Part shown: piece by piece, positions 25,996 to 35,493 of the stretch
Position numbering within the stretch: the first letter of the stretch is position 1
Layout: every line of letters begins with the position of its first letter
Origin: Luteolibacter luteus
GTDB lineage: Bacteria; Verrucomicrobiota; Verrucomicrobiia; Verrucomicrobiales; Akkermansiaceae
Direction of reading: 5' to 3'
Length of the DNA: 64,000 bases
Assembly: GCF_012913485.1 (NCBI RefSeq)
Contig: NZ_CP051774.1
Coordinates: 2,728,001-2,792,000, forward strand
Notes under the pieces: generated by a model
Database searches by the model: none
Told to the model about the DNA's origin: nothing
What the model saw: only the letters and a program-made list of their open reading frames with translations
Made by a program: the position numbers and the translations under genes

Positions 25996-26757
25996 ATGTC
26001 AGGTCTCCCATCAGATCCCTCCACCAAACCGCTCGCGGTTCTCATCGATGCGGACAATGTGAACCGGAGGTCGATCCCTGCCGTGTTGGCGGAGATCGCG
26101 ACTTACGGCACCGCAAGTGTGAGGCGGATCTACGGCAATTGGGCCCAGAGCAATCTCAAGGGATGGGAAGAAGATCTCCTCAAGCACTCCATCCAGCCGA
26201 TCCAGCAATTCAGCTACACGAAGGGCAAAAACGCCACGGACATCGCCATGGTGATTGATGCGATGGACCTCCTTCATTCCGGTCGCTTCAGCGGCTTTTG
26301 TCTGGTGACAAGCGACAGTGATTTCACCCGCCTGGCCGCGCGGATCCGGGAACAAGGCCTCACGGTCTATGGCTTCGGCGAGGAAAAGACCCCGAAGCCG
26401 TTTGTGAATGCCTGCGATAAGTTCATCCGTACGGAAGTTCTTTCCGCTGTCGTGGAGGAAGAGGCCGGAAGCGGAACTGCCACACCGCCGCCAAAAAAGA
26501 AAACCAAGGAACAGCTTTCGAAGGACCGGAAGCTGGTGAGTGCGATCCGCAAAGCAATCGATGCGGTGACCAACGAGGAAAGCGAATGGGCTTCGCTAGG
26601 CGGAGTAGGATCCAATCTTTCCAAGCTGATGCCCGACTTTGATCCTCGGATCCACGGGTACGCCCGGCTCAGCGATCTGGTCAGGGCGATTGATGCCTTT
26701 GAAGTGCAGCGCAAGGATCAGCACATCCAGATCAGGACGAAACCGAAGAACGCGTGA
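25996..26757 (+). CDS. NYN-domain ribonuclease-like protein with C-terminal OST-HTH/LOTUS domain
   Basis: The protein has 253 residues. The NYN (PIN-like) domain spans about residues 12-150, with the metal-binding acidic residues in LIDADNVNR, GKNATDIAMVIDAMD and TSDSDFTRLA. A linker containing KKKTKEQ leads to a LOTUS/OST-HTH domain (about 170-250: LVSAIRKAI, WASLGGVGSNLSKLMPDFD, YARLSDLVRAID). LOTUS domains bind RNA, including G-quadruplex RNA in studied examples; NYN domains cut RNA. The pair suggests RNA-directed cleavage or processing in the cytoplasm. It is convergent with the TSUP gene with no bases between the stop codons. Confidence 0.9.
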   Translation: MSGLPSDPSTKPLAVLIDADNVNRRSIPAVLAEIATYGTASVRRIYGNWAQSNLKGWEEDLLKHSIQPIQQFSYTKGKNATDIAMVIDAMDLLHSGRFSGFCLVTSDSDFTRLAARIREQGLTVYGFGEEKTPKPFVNACDKFIRTEVLSAVVEEEAGSGTATPPPKKKTKEQLSKDRKLVSAIRKAIDAVTNEESEWASLGGVGSNLSKLMPDFDPRIHGYARLSDLVRAIDAFEVQRKDQHIQIRTKPKNA

Positions 26758-27513
26758 TCATCCGCCCCACGCATCCCAGAGCAGCTTCAGGGTCATCGCG
26801 AAGACGACGGTGAGGAAGACCGGCCGGATGAACTTGGCACCTTGTCGGATCACGAGAGCGGAACCTAGCCGAGCTCCCAGCAGCTGCCCGCCGATCATGG
26901 CACCGGCGGCGGCGAAGTGGACCGAGCCGTTGCCCAAGAAGATCAGCAGCGAGCCCAGGTTGCTCGCGAGGTTTGCAGCCTTGGTATAGCCGGTCGCGCC
27001 GCGCAGCTCGAGACCGAGCAAAGAGACCACCGCAAGGGTCCAGAAAGACCCGGTCCCAGGACCGAAGAAGCCATCGTAGAATCCCAGCGCGATCCCGAAG
27101 AGGATTGCGAAGACGAAAGGTGAGATCCGCTGCTTGCCAACCTGGATGCCGAAGCGGCGGTTGAACGCCGTGTAAACGGCCACCCCTGCGAGAAGCCAGG
27201 GAATGAGCTGCTTCAGAAGGTCCTTGCTAAGGACGCTGACCGCATAGGCCCCGCCCATGCTGGCAAAGAAAGCCAGCACAACGCCCAGCCAGAGCCAAGG
27301 GGTCTTCATCAAGCCCGCCTTCGCATAGTGCCAGACGGCAATGGCGGTTCCGCAGGAAGATTGCAGCTTGTTCGTGCCAAGCGCGACCTGCGGCGGCATG
27401 CCGGTAGCGAGCAAGGCGGGCACGGTGATCAGGCCGCCGCCACCGGCGACGGCGTCGATAAAGCCGCCGCCGAAGCCCGCGACGAAAAGCAATGCGTAAG
27501 CGAGGGGCGACAT
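26758..27513 (-). CDS. TSUP family transporter (sulfite exporter TauE/SafE-like)
   Basis: This 251-residue, very hydrophobic protein has about eight transmembrane helices. The duplicated TSUP signatures are visible: GGFIDAVAGGGGLITVPALL near the N-terminus and GFYDGFFGPGTGSF in the second half. The family moves sulfite, sulfonates or other organic anions across the inner membrane; the substrate here is unknown. Its start is 2 bp after the stop of a small membrane protein gene upstream on the same strand, so the two are likely co-transcribed. Its stop and that of the NYN gene share the palindrome TGATCA. Confidence 0.9.
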   Translation of the reverse strand: MSPLAYALLFVAGFGGGFIDAVAGGGGLITVPALLATGMPPQVALGTNKLQSSCGTAIAVWHYAKAGLMKTPWLWLGVVLAFFASMGGAYAVSVLSKDLLKQLIPWLLAGVAVYTAFNRRFGIQVGKQRISPFVFAILFGIALGFYDGFFGPGTGSFWTLAVVSLLGLELRGATGYTKAANLASNLGSLLIFLGNGSVHFAAAGAMIGGQLLGARLGSALVIRQGAKFIRPVFLTVVFAMTLKLLWDAWGG

Positions 27514-27515
27514 CC

Positions 27516-27950
27516 CTATTTGTCATGCGGCGTGGTCTTGGCCGCGTGTGGCCCGTCTTTCGCCGGCTTCGGGGTCTGCATGAAATTGAGCAGCTCCGCG
27601 CCGAACTCGATGTCACCCTTGTCGATCACTTGGCCGCCGCTCGCCTTCGAAACCATGTCGGCCACCTTCTTCACGGTTTCCTCATTCATATTCCCCGGAA
27701 CACCCGGCTCGGCTTGGAGCGGGACCTTGGAAGGCTGGGGCTTGTCTTGGAAAAGCGAGACGATCAGATCGCGCGCTTCCTTCATGCTCAGAAAACCGAG
27801 AAGAACTACGGCGAAGATCCCGAGGAGGATCCGCGAGGCGATCCGCTTCAGGTGGCGCTGGTTGTTGGCTTGGCTGCGCTCCCGTTCCTCCAGCATCCGG
27901 TGCAGGGCATCCTCGGAGGGTTTCCCGTAGTTGCGCGGCGCGTCACCCAT
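27516..27950 (-). CDS. Hypothetical single-pass membrane protein
   Basis: From the ATG at 27950 (MGDAPRNYGKPSEDALHRML) the protein has 144 residues; the frame extends 12 residues further without benefit. A charged N-terminal helix precedes one membrane segment (ASRILLGIFAVVLLGFLSM, residues near 38-56). A soluble Pro/Lys-rich C-terminal part follows with a short helix (NEETVKKVADMVSKA). The orientation is probably N-in. No known domain was recognised. It immediately precedes the TSUP gene (2-bp gap), so a helper role for that transporter is possible but unproven. Confidence 0.7.
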   Translation of the reverse strand: MGDAPRNYGKPSEDALHRMLEERERSQANNQRHLKRIASRILLGIFAVVLLGFLSMKEARDLIVSLFQDKPQPSKVPLQAEPGVPGNMNEETVKKVADMVSKASGGQVIDKGDIEFGAELLNFMQTPKPAKDGPHAAKTTPHDK

Positions 27951-28016
27951 GGAGAAACGGGTAACGCGATGCTCACAAGAAGTCAATTATCAAGGAGTCG
28001 CGAGAAATCCGCGGGC

Positions 28017-28874
28017 TCAGCCTTTCCGCGCCACGACGCTATACATCAGGGGCAGTGAGGGCCTGTCGTCCAGCGCGGTCCAGCGCCTCCCGGGAAGGGC
28101 GCCCATCTCCGTGTAAGGCTTCCAGCCATTCGAGTACGGATACTCCCGGAATTCCGCGAGCTGGAGCCTCGCTCCCAAGATCGCGCCAAGGATGTCTGCA
28201 ACACCGCGTTGGAACTCGGCACAGGGATGCGGATTGACGAAGGGCGCCGCCTGACCCGAAACACCGGAAGGAACCAAACCGCCTTCGGAGGCACCCACGT
28301 AGTCGGAAACCCCATTGTCCCAGAGCAGCGGCTCATCCGGCTTGCTGTAGTGGAAGGCGTGCTTTCCCTCCTCGTCAAAGATCATCGCGACCGGGTGGAA
28401 CTCGATGCACACGAAGCGGCCACCCGGCTTCAAAACGGCCGCCACGCGCTTCATCCATTCATCAAGATCGGAGAGCCAGCACAATGCGCCGTAGGAAGCG
28501 AAGACGATGTCAAAGCGCCTTCCTTCCGTGATCGCTGCATCGAGCCATGGATAGACGTCCGAGCGTTCGAAGCTCGCCGCGATCCCCGACTCCTCCGAAA
28601 GCCGGCGGGCAAAGGCGATCGCCTCATCGCTGATATCCACCCCGGTCACCGCAGCCCCCAAGGCCGCGATGCCCAAGCTATCCTGGCCCGAATTGCAGAG
28701 CAGATGCAGCACCTCTTGCCCCCGGACATCGCCAAGCAGGGCGATCTCTTCTTCGAACAGAGTGCTGCCTCCTCCACGCAAGAAAGCCGCCTGATCCGGC
28801 TTGTGCAAATTGTGCACCACCGTCGCGGCATTCCACGAGAGGCGGTTTCTTTCGTGAAGGTCGGTCTGGATCAT
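28017..28874 (-). CDS. Class I SAM-dependent methyltransferase
   Basis: The ATG at 28874 gives 285 residues starting MIQTDLHERNRLSWNAATV; the open frame upstream runs into the preceding gene and is not used. SAM-binding motif I is VLHLLCNSGQDSLGIAALGA, then VTGVDISDEAI (acidic end of strand 2), FDIVFASYGALCWL and LKPGGRFVCIEFHP. A C-terminal portion (PYSNGWKPYTEMGALPGRRW) forms the substrate lid. Small-molecule methylation is typical, and the substrate is unknown. It starts 24 bp after the stop of the Tat-exported propeller gene and may share its mRNA. Confidence 0.87.
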   Translation of the reverse strand: MIQTDLHERNRLSWNAATVVHNLHKPDQAAFLRGGGSTLFEEEIALLGDVRGQEVLHLLCNSGQDSLGIAALGAAVTGVDISDEAIAFARRLSEESGIAASFERSDVYPWLDAAITEGRRFDIVFASYGALCWLSDLDEWMKRVAAVLKPGGRFVCIEFHPVAMIFDEEGKHAFHYSKPDEPLLWDNGVSDYVGASEGGLVPSGVSGQAAPFVNPHPCAEFQRGVADILGAILGARLQLAEFREYPYSNGWKPYTEMGALPGRRWTALDDRPSLPLMYSVVARKG

Positions 28875-28897
28875 GGGAGCAGAGGAGAACGCGAGGC

Positions 28898-29947
28898 TCA
28901 GGCCTTCACGCGCTCCAGCTTGATCGGGTAGGTGCGTCCCGAATTCCACTGTGCCACGTAGATGCTCTGATCGTCGTCGATCAGCATGCCGTGGGGATAG
29001 GTGAAGAGCTTCGTGTCGGCGGCGAGGCCACCCAGCTTGCCATCGGCATAGGCGGGCGCGGGAGCCGCGAGATTCGAGATGACCTTGCGCTCGGGATCGA
29101 GAACGCAAAGGAAGCCGTTCTCCAGGCTACCGTTCTGCGCGCCGTTGCCACGCAGGCAAGGAATCACGGTGTGATCGCCGAAGGGCACGATGAAGTTCGG
29201 CTGTGCACCGGTGAGTTCGAGGATATCGACCAGCTTGCCGTCCAAGGTGTAACGCTTCAGCTTCGACTCGCTGCGGGAGGTGATCCAAAGAAGCTTCTTC
29301 GGATCGCGGGTATCCACCCAGGCACCGTGGGCACAGGCCAGATTCGCGCCATCGCCTTCATCACCACCGAAGCACTTCACCCATTCGCCCTTCTTGTCGT
29401 AGCGGTGACACCAGCTCTTGCCGTAGCCATCCACCACGAAGAAGCCGCCATCGGGAGCGAGCGCGACGTGGGTCGGCTTGAACTCGCCGGCGTTCGCATA
29501 CTTGCCGCTCTTCTCCGGGTAATCCCAGGTGCGCAGGATCTTCCCGTCGAGCGTGGTCTTGAAGAACTGGTGACGGTCGTGGTCGGTGATATAGAAGACT
29601 TCCTTGCCATCTTCTTCCGCGAGCGTGAAGCCGTGGGCTCCGGGAAACTCCGTACCCCACTTGCCGAGCAGCTTGCCGGCCTTGTCGTAGATGATGACGT
29701 TGTTCTTCGTCTCGTTCGTGAGGAGGAAGATCCGGCCGTCCTTCACCTGGATCATGGCGTGGCAATCCTTCACCGGAGTCTCCGCATCGAGCACGCCCCA
29801 GCCGGGAACGACGCGCCACTGATACTTGCCCTGGCCCACCACGGCTGCGCCGGTGGAAGCATCCTGGGATTGCGCAAGGCCGCGAGCGCTGAGGGCAACC
29901 ATGGCGGAGGAGAGGGAGAGGAGGAAGTCGCGTCGGTCCACGTTCAT
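28898..29947 (-). CDS. Tat-exported NHL/six-bladed beta-propeller protein
   Basis: From ATG 29947 the protein has 349 residues. The N-terminus MNVDRRDFLLSLSSAMVALS carries a twin-arginine motif (RRDFL) before a hydrophobic stretch, so export of a folded protein by Tat is predicted. Blades show repeated strand patterns with GKLLGKWGTEFPGAHGFTL, DGGFFVVDGYGKSWCHRYD and DDQSIYVAQWNSGRTYPIK, as in NHL and SMP-30/gluconolactonase-like propellers. Tat export suggests a bound cofactor or metal. It follows the ThuA fusion gene by 173 bp on the same strand, and a sugar-related role is plausible. It is not clearly an enzyme. Confidence 0.82.
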   Translation of the reverse strand: MNVDRRDFLLSLSSAMVALSARGLAQSQDASTGAAVVGQGKYQWRVVPGWGVLDAETPVKDCHAMIQVKDGRIFLLTNETKNNVIIYDKAGKLLGKWGTEFPGAHGFTLAEEDGKEVFYITDHDRHQFFKTTLDGKILRTWDYPEKSGKYANAGEFKPTHVALAPDGGFFVVDGYGKSWCHRYDKKGEWVKCFGGDEGDGANLACAHGAWVDTRDPKKLLWITSRSESKLKRYTLDGKLVDILELTGAQPNFIVPFGDHTVIPCLRGNGAQNGSLENGFLCVLDPERKVISNLAAPAPAYADGKLGGLAADTKLFTYPHGMLIDDDQSIYVAQWNSGRTYPIKLERVKA

Positions 29948-30120
29948 GTCTCCAGCACACGATTTGAGGAAGTCTTCGCAAGCAAAAACATCCATGCGGG
30001 ACAGGCCGAAAGATGCGATATGTTCTTCACGTAGGCAGCGCCTTTCGATGTCCGTTTGGCTTTTCTTCGAAACGCAATTTGCTTCAGGAGAAGCGCCGGA
30101 TTTTCAAAAGCGCAGCGCGT

Positions 30121-33100
30121 TCAGCGCGGGACCACGCGAATGAAGACCCGCTGCGCCGAACCCTCCGGCAAAGAGCCCTGTGGCACCACAAATGGGGTGC
30201 TGCTTGCCGGCCAGCTTGCAGCCTTCCATGTGCCGACCTCGGACCAGGAGCCAAGATCCGCGGAGGCCTCCACCTTGTAATATCTGCCGGGCACGGTTTT
30301 CACGGTGGCGGTGACACCGTTCTCTCCCTTCTCGAGACCCAAGGCAAAGAGACGGCTCCCGGGATCGATCGGGCTCGTACCTGCCTCGTATTCGTCGAGA
30401 TCGCTCGAACCATCATCGTCGGTGTCAGTCGTCGCCGAGAGGCCGGTGAGGACAGAGGCATAGGCCAGCTCCCAACGGTCCGGCAGGCCGTCTCCGTCCT
30501 CGTCCTCCTTGCCACCGAATCCGAGCGAGATGGAGAAGTAGTAATCCCGTGCCAGGTTCGGCAGCAGGTAGCCAACTGTGACCGGAGCCTGGCCGACGAC
30601 AATGCTGCTGGCCGCGTTCGTCTCACTATAGCTGTAGTAATTGAGATCCGTCCCCTCGTATTCATAGGAAACGGCACCATTCCGCGTGCCGCCGGATCCA
30701 TCGGGATAGGCGTCCATGAAACCGGGTGCGATCTTCTCCCCCGGCGCGAGCGTGAGCTGCACGGGCGCTGTGGAGAACGGAACGTCATTGTTTCCCAGCG
30801 CGTAGGTGGCACGGGTCACGCCGATCGCCAGCACGGTGAAGCTATTGCTCCCATTCATCTTCACGACGAATGGGGTCACTGGATCGGTGACCCGGGAAGC
30901 ATGGAAACGGAAACGGTCGATGCTCACATTGAGCGGTTCCGCGGTATTGTTCGTGAAGGTATCCGTCTTGTTGATCACGAAATTCGAATTCGCGCCGTCC
31001 ACGCCATAGCCGGGCTGAATATTGAGCCCATTCCCCATCTCATAGGCCTCGATCGTGTAGCTGACGGTGAAGCGGTAGTTCCTGTGGAAGGTGGTGAAGA
31101 GCTTGGTGCCATGATCGGGCATGGCGCCTAGGGTGATGGATCCAGCATCGGCATCCGTATCGCCGCCGCCATACCAGATCTCCGCACCGCCGTCTTCCCA
31201 CTCGACAATCCCCGCCACGCTGCCACCCGAGCCATCCGGGTTGGAATCGAGGAAACCGATCGCAATCGTTTCGCCGGGAGCCACGTTGATCTTCGTCATA
31301 CCGTCGGAAAAGGGCAGGCTATTACTACCCACGGCGTAGTTGGTTCTCGGCGTGCCGATGGCGAGAACGGTGAAGTCATTGTCCCCCTTCACCTTTACGA
31401 CAAAGGGTGTCAGCGGATCGCCACTGCGTCCCGCCTTGAAGGAGAATCGATCCAGTGCCAAGCTGAGCGGAGCGCCGCTCAGGTTGGTGAAAGTATTGTC
31501 CTCATTCACCACGATGTTCGAGTGCCAGCCGTCGGGCATCAGGTAACCGGCCGGGGTGGAAACCGGGATACCCATCTGCCCCGCGCCATAGAAACCGGAG
31601 GACTTGGTGCATGAATCGGCATTCATGCCGAGGATCCAATCCGCCACCCGGGATACGGCAACATTGTCAACAATCCCCTTTGCCAAGGGCGGCATCGAGC
31701 AGCACTCGTCGATCGTATTCATCCGCAGCAACATCACGGAGTTCTCGAAGCTGCCCGGCTTCACCACGGCTGGAGCGGGAGCGCCAAGCCCATCCATCAC
31801 CGGACCGCAGACGATCGACTGGCCACCGAGCGGCGTGACGAGCCGCGCATCAAAGAAAGCGCGCGAGCTGCCCCCAGGCTGGTGGCAGTGCGAGCAATTG
31901 CTATCCAGATAAGATCGGGCCCACGCCTCATCGGACACGGTGCTGCTTTCCGCATCCGCGGATGTTAGCACGCTCTCAAGCTGCGCGACCGTGATCGATT
32001 GCGGGATGAAGCCCGCCACGCTGAGCGACTCGATCTGATTGGCAGTCCCGCCGCCAGGATAGGAATAACTGCGATTGAGCTGGCGGGTGCGGAAGCCAAG
32101 AACCGGCCCCGCCACGCTGGTATGGCACATGTTGCACTGCTGCCGCGAGGGGTAGAGGTAATCGAAGGTCTCACCCTCGATCGTGAAGGTCTCCTCGCCA
32201 CCATTTTCTAACAAATCGGCCTCGATGCCGTCGGCACGCCACTTGTAGGTCACACCGCCCCAGCCATCGGTACCGTGGACCAGAAGGCGCGTCTCCAGCG
32301 GGGCCTCGGTCACCGGATGCGCGAAATGCTTCACGAAGACGGTGCCCACCGGCAACTGCCACGCACCGGTCTCGCTGTAGGTGATCTGCTCGGCAGGCGT
32401 ATTCGCCACGCCGTCGTTCGGGATCATCACCCAGCGCTTCTTGTGCATGCCGGCGCTCCACAGCGGCATGTTCACATCGAAGGGAATCATCCCGGGCGCA
32501 GGAGCCAGTGTTGGCAGATCCGTGAAAACTCCCGTCTGGGAAAGCAGCGGCGGATACTGCCAAGTCCCGCCTCCCGGAGGACCGGCCGGCTTGACCCGCG
32601 AGATCTGTGCAGTGCCCGGATTCCCGCCTGCCAGTTGCAAGAGCAAAGGTTCGCCCTGCGAATCCACACCGATGGAGCTGATCCCATTGAAAAGATAGCC
32701 GGGACGTCCTTGCGCGAATTGCTCCACGGACCGCACCTGCTTTGCCACCGGATCGTAGTCCACCGCGTAGAGCAGCTGGGTGCCATTGTCGCCGTAGAGA
32801 TACTTCCCCGCCAGCTGCGGGATCGCCGTGCCACGATAGACATGACCGCCGATGATGCAGGACCCGAGAGAGTGCGAGTAATCGTGTACTGGCGCCCTCG
32901 AAATCCCGATCAGCGGATCAGGCGCAGCTCGGAAACCAGCCGCCGTACCTTCCTTATAGTTCCACTCGAAATTCAGGCCGGGACCGTCGATCACGTCGAC
33001 TTCCTCGCGATTGTTCGCACCGACATCGCCAATCCAGAAGAGACCGGTCACGGCGTCGAAGCTCATCCGGTGCGGCTCGCGCAGGCCAATCGCATAGAAT

Positions 33101-34782
33101 TCTTCGAGAATGCCCGCGTTCACGTCCTGCCATGGATTGCTACTTGGAATATAGTAATTCTGCGTGAAGGAACCCTGTCCTGCCGGCTGGCGGCGGATCG
33201 GATGGCTCACCGTGCCCCCCTGCATGTCCACGTCCATCCGCCAGACGCCGGATCGGGCGCGGTCATTGATCTTCTGCGTAAACGGGGAAGAGTCGCCGCT
33301 TTCCGTCCCTTCATCACCGAAGGCGAGGTAGAGAAAGCCGTCCGCACCGAAGCACATCCCACCACCTTCATGACCCTTCGTGGTATCATACTGGTGGATC
33401 AGCAGCTGCTCGCTGGCAGCAGTGAATGCGCTGCCATTCCAAGTGAAGCGCGCGAGCCGGTCATAAAAAGGCGGATTCGCGCTCGGCTGGTCGCTGGCTG
33501 GATTGTGGACGTAGTAAACGTAGAGATAGTCCTTCCCCTGCCCCTTCCCGAACTGCGGGTGGAAGACCGTGGACAGAATGCCGCCGTGTTTCGTGCCGGG
33601 ATCGTTGTTCTCCCAATTGTAGTGCCAGACACGATCCTGGATATCGAGGACCAGCTGTTTCGTCGTGGTCGTGTCATTGTCGGCCACCTTGTAAATGCGG
33701 CCATCCATTTCCGCGATCAGCAGCTGCCCCGGCGATTCCGGCCAAGGCCGCGCATCGATGGGCGCATCCCAATCCAAGGCCGGGAAGGCTTCGACCACTT
33801 CGACACCGGTCGGCACCACGGACAGCGTCGGCAAGACCCCGTTCGCGAATGGCCCCACCGCCTTCGGACCACCAAAGCCACTCGTACCCTCCGCATAGGC
33901 CCGCAGGGAGGGTGCATTCGCCGCAGGAAAGTCCGACGGCACCGTGGCCGGAGGATTGATGCCCGCGCACCATTTCACCGCACGCACTAGGTTCTCTTGG
34001 AATGCTGCGCAACGGAAGCCCCCCGGCGCATTCTCACCTTTGCCAATATGCCCGTAGCTTGAGGCGTAGACCCGCCCGGTGCCGTAGTTCACGGTCCACT
34101 CCACCGGGAACTGAAGCTGCGTCAACGGGTCCTTCGCGTAAGAAAGCACCGTCAGGTTCTCTGCGGGTCCGCGAGGATAACGCCAGACTTCCAGGTTCGC
34201 GGCCATCCATGAAGCAGGCAAACCGGCATGGATCGGGTGATCGCCGAGCCGCTTTACGAGAATGTCGCTACGATCGCCGTGGCTGGTAAGAGCACCCTGC
34301 CCCGGAAGGACGACCTGAAGCGTCTCGTCCGCGTTGATGATGATCGACTTCCCCAAGCTCGCCGGATTCCAGCGCAGCCCGAGCATCTCGCCATACTCGT
34401 TCCAGCCAGCAAAGGAATCACATGCCTCGTGGATCGCCACGAAACCGCCACCGCCATGAACGTAGGAAGCAAAGGCCGACTCGACGGCGGAGGGCCAGCG
34501 CGGTTCACCACCCGACCCATTGCTATAGCCGGAGAGCACCACGTCATAGGCAGGGAAATCCGGGTGCCAAGCGGCCCAGCCGGGGTCGCCCGCAGCACCA
34601 GGCGTGACGCTTACCTCGACATCAAAGCTCCCGTCGCGCGAAAGGATCGCCTTCAGGGCCTCCTTCCGGCGCTCCCAGTCATGATTACTGGCACCTTCGA
34701 TGATGAGGACTTTCGTCCGTTCCGCTTGGACAGCAGAAACGAACGCGGGGAACAGCAGGGAGACAACAAGGGGGCGAATCAT
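30121..34782 (-). CDS. Secreted ThuA / sorbosone-dehydrogenase-like / diheme fusion with duplicated C-terminal domain
   Basis: ATG 34782 gives a signal peptide (MIRPLVVSLLFPAFVSAVQA) and 1553 residues; 34815 is an alternative start. Approximate order: ThuA (20-270; EGASNHDWERR, GGGGFVAIHEACDSFAGW); sorbosone/glucose dehydrogenase propeller (290-750; HEGGGMCFGADGFLYLAFGD, GLREPHRMSFD); a region with two heme-binding CXXCH motifs (CNMCH near 880, CSHCH near 960) and a late CC pair; two homologous modules of about 150 residues starting near 1078 and 1257 that match no family I recognise; a thrombospondin-type-3 calcium segment near 1427 (DEDGDGLPDRWE); and a C-terminal domain. It is likely a periplasmic or extracellular sugar-oxidising dehydrogenase passing electrons to its own hemes. 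Confidence 0.85.
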   Translation of the reverse strand: MIRPLVVSLLFPAFVSAVQAERTKVLIIEGASNHDWERRKEALKAILSRDGSFDVEVSVTPGAAGDPGWAAWHPDFPAYDVVLSGYSNGSGGEPRWPSAVESAFASYVHGGGGFVAIHEACDSFAGWNEYGEMLGLRWNPASLGKSIIINADETLQVVLPGQGALTSHGDRSDILVKRLGDHPIHAGLPASWMAANLEVWRYPRGPAENLTVLSYAKDPLTQLQFPVEWTVNYGTGRVYASSYGHIGKGENAPGGFRCAAFQENLVRAVKWCAGINPPATVPSDFPAANAPSLRAYAEGTSGFGGPKAVGPFANGVLPTLSVVPTGVEVVEAFPALDWDAPIDARPWPESPGQLLIAEMDGRIYKVADNDTTTTKQLVLDIQDRVWHYNWENNDPGTKHGGILSTVFHPQFGKGQGKDYLYVYYVHNPASDQPSANPPFYDRLARFTWNGSAFTAASEQLLIHQYDTTKGHEGGGMCFGADGFLYLAFGDEGTESGDSSPFTQKINDRARSGVWRMDVDMQGGTVSHPIRRQPAGQGSFTQNYYIPSSNPWQDVNAGILEEFYAIGLREPHRMSFDAVTGLFWIGDVGANNREEVDVIDGPGLNFEWNYKEGTAAGFRAAPDPLIGISRAPVHDYSHSLGSCIIGGHVYRGTAIPQLAGKYLYGDNGTQLLYAVDYDPVAKQVRSVEQFAQGRPGYLFNGISSIGVDSQGEPLLLQLAGGNPGTAQISRVKPAGPPGGGTWQYPPLLSQTGVFTDLPTLAPAPGMIPFDVNMPLWSAGMHKKRWVMIPNDGVANTPAEQITYSETGAWQLPVGTVFVKHFAHPVTEAPLETRLLVHGTDGWGGVTYKWRADGIEADLLENGGEETFTIEGETFDYLYPSRQQCNMCHTSVAGPVLGFRTRQLNRSYSYPGGGTANQIESLSVAGFIPQSITVAQLESVLTSADAESSTVSDEAWARSYLDSNCSHCHQPGGSSRAFFDARLVTPLGGQSIVCGPVMDGLGAPAPAVVKPGSFENSVMLLRMNTIDECCSMPPLAKGIVDNVAVSRVADWILGMNADSCTKSSGFYGAGQMGIPVSTPAGYLMPDGWHSNIVVNEDNTFTNLSGAPLSLALDRFSFKAGRSGDPLTPFVVKVKGDNDFTVLAIGTPRTNYAVGSNSLPFSDGMTKINVAPGETIAIGFLDSNPDGSGGSVAGIVEWEDGGAEIWYGGGDTDADAGSITLGAMPDHGTKLFTTFHRNYRFTVSYTIEAYEMGNGLNIQPGYGVDGANSNFVINKTDTFTNNTAEPLNVSIDRFRFHASRVTDPVTPFVVKMNGSNSFTVLAIGVTRATYALGNNDVPFSTAPVQLTLAPGEKIAPGFMDAYPDGSGGTRNGAVSYEYEGTDLNYYSYSETNAASSIVVGQAPVTVGYLLPNLARDYYFSISLGFGGKEDEDGDGLPDRWELAYASVLTGLSATTDTDDDGSSDLDEYEAGTSPIDPGSRLFALGLEKGENGVTATVKTVPGRYYKVEASADLGSWSEVGTWKAASWPASSTPFVVPQGSLPEGSAQRVFIRVVPR

Positions 34783-34942
34783 GGGGGTACCGGTGGGGGC
34801 CGGTCGCGTCCGCATGAAAAACGGAACGCGAGTCTGGGTGAATGGGAACGCCGGGCATCACAGCATACCCGCCACTCCGGTTCCAGACCTTTAAAAGTTC
34901 ACATCTGTTTATCATTTTCAGATGCGGCCCGCCTCTTGCGGA

Positions 34943-35308
34943 CTATCTCTCGATCCCGCCATGTAGCACGAACCACGCAGGATTCAGGTGCGCCAGCGGC
35001 TCGCGAAGCTTGTCGATTTCCGCGGCCGGGCCGTGGAATTCCAGACGGATCATGTCGGAGATGGTGAGCATCTTCGCGATCACGGAACCCACGTTCTGGA
35101 GGTGGTGCAGGGTCGCCTCGCCGCCCGGATAGCCTTCCCGGCAAAATACCACGTCGTCATTCACCGTGAACTCGTAGAAGAGGCAGTCCGGCTCGGTCTT
35201 CGTGGCCGCCACGAACTCCCGGAGCACTTCCTCGATCTGCTCGAAGGTGGTTCCGGCGTGGGCTTTGAAGTACGGATGGATGGTAACGAGGTTCGCAGGC
35301 AGACTCAT
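34943..35308 (-). CDS. Antibiotic biosynthesis monooxygenase (ABM) domain protein
   Basis: From ATG 35308 the protein has 121 residues, of typical ABM dimer size. The start NLVTIHPYFKAHAGTTFEQI, the central EPDCLFYEFTVNDDVVFCREGYPGG and the C-terminal strand DKLREPLAHL follow the ferredoxin-like ABM fold (YgiN, quinol monooxygenase and related). These small proteins act on quinones or detoxify reactive aromatics in the cytoplasm. The family often lacks strict catalytic residues, so activity is uncertain. It is monocistronic by position, with 160 bp to the ThuA gene and 185 bp to the next minus-strand gene upstream. Confidence 0.8.
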   Translation of the reverse strand: MSLPANLVTIHPYFKAHAGTTFEQIEEVLREFVAATKTEPDCLFYEFTVNDDVVFCREGYPGGEATLHHLQNVGSVIAKMLTISDMIRLEFHGPAAEIDKLREPLAHLNPAWFVLHGGIER

Positions 35309-35493
35309 GTGCGCTAGATGAAGCGAAAGCCCGGCCAGATGGCAGGAAAAAATCACCGACCACGTCCCCGCCCCGGAGCCGGAACCCTGCGGTAAAGCGA
35401 CACCCCCCCTAACCTCCGCACCGGTGGCGGCGGCTGAGCCTCAAAAATCCCCCGCGTCGCGAAGGCGGATGGCTGGCGGCGAACCGCAGGGGA

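Noticed and set aside
32275-33990. 571-codon open frame opposite the ThuA fusion
   Set aside because: His/Arg-rich shadow frame of a gene with clear ThuA and dehydrogenase motifs.
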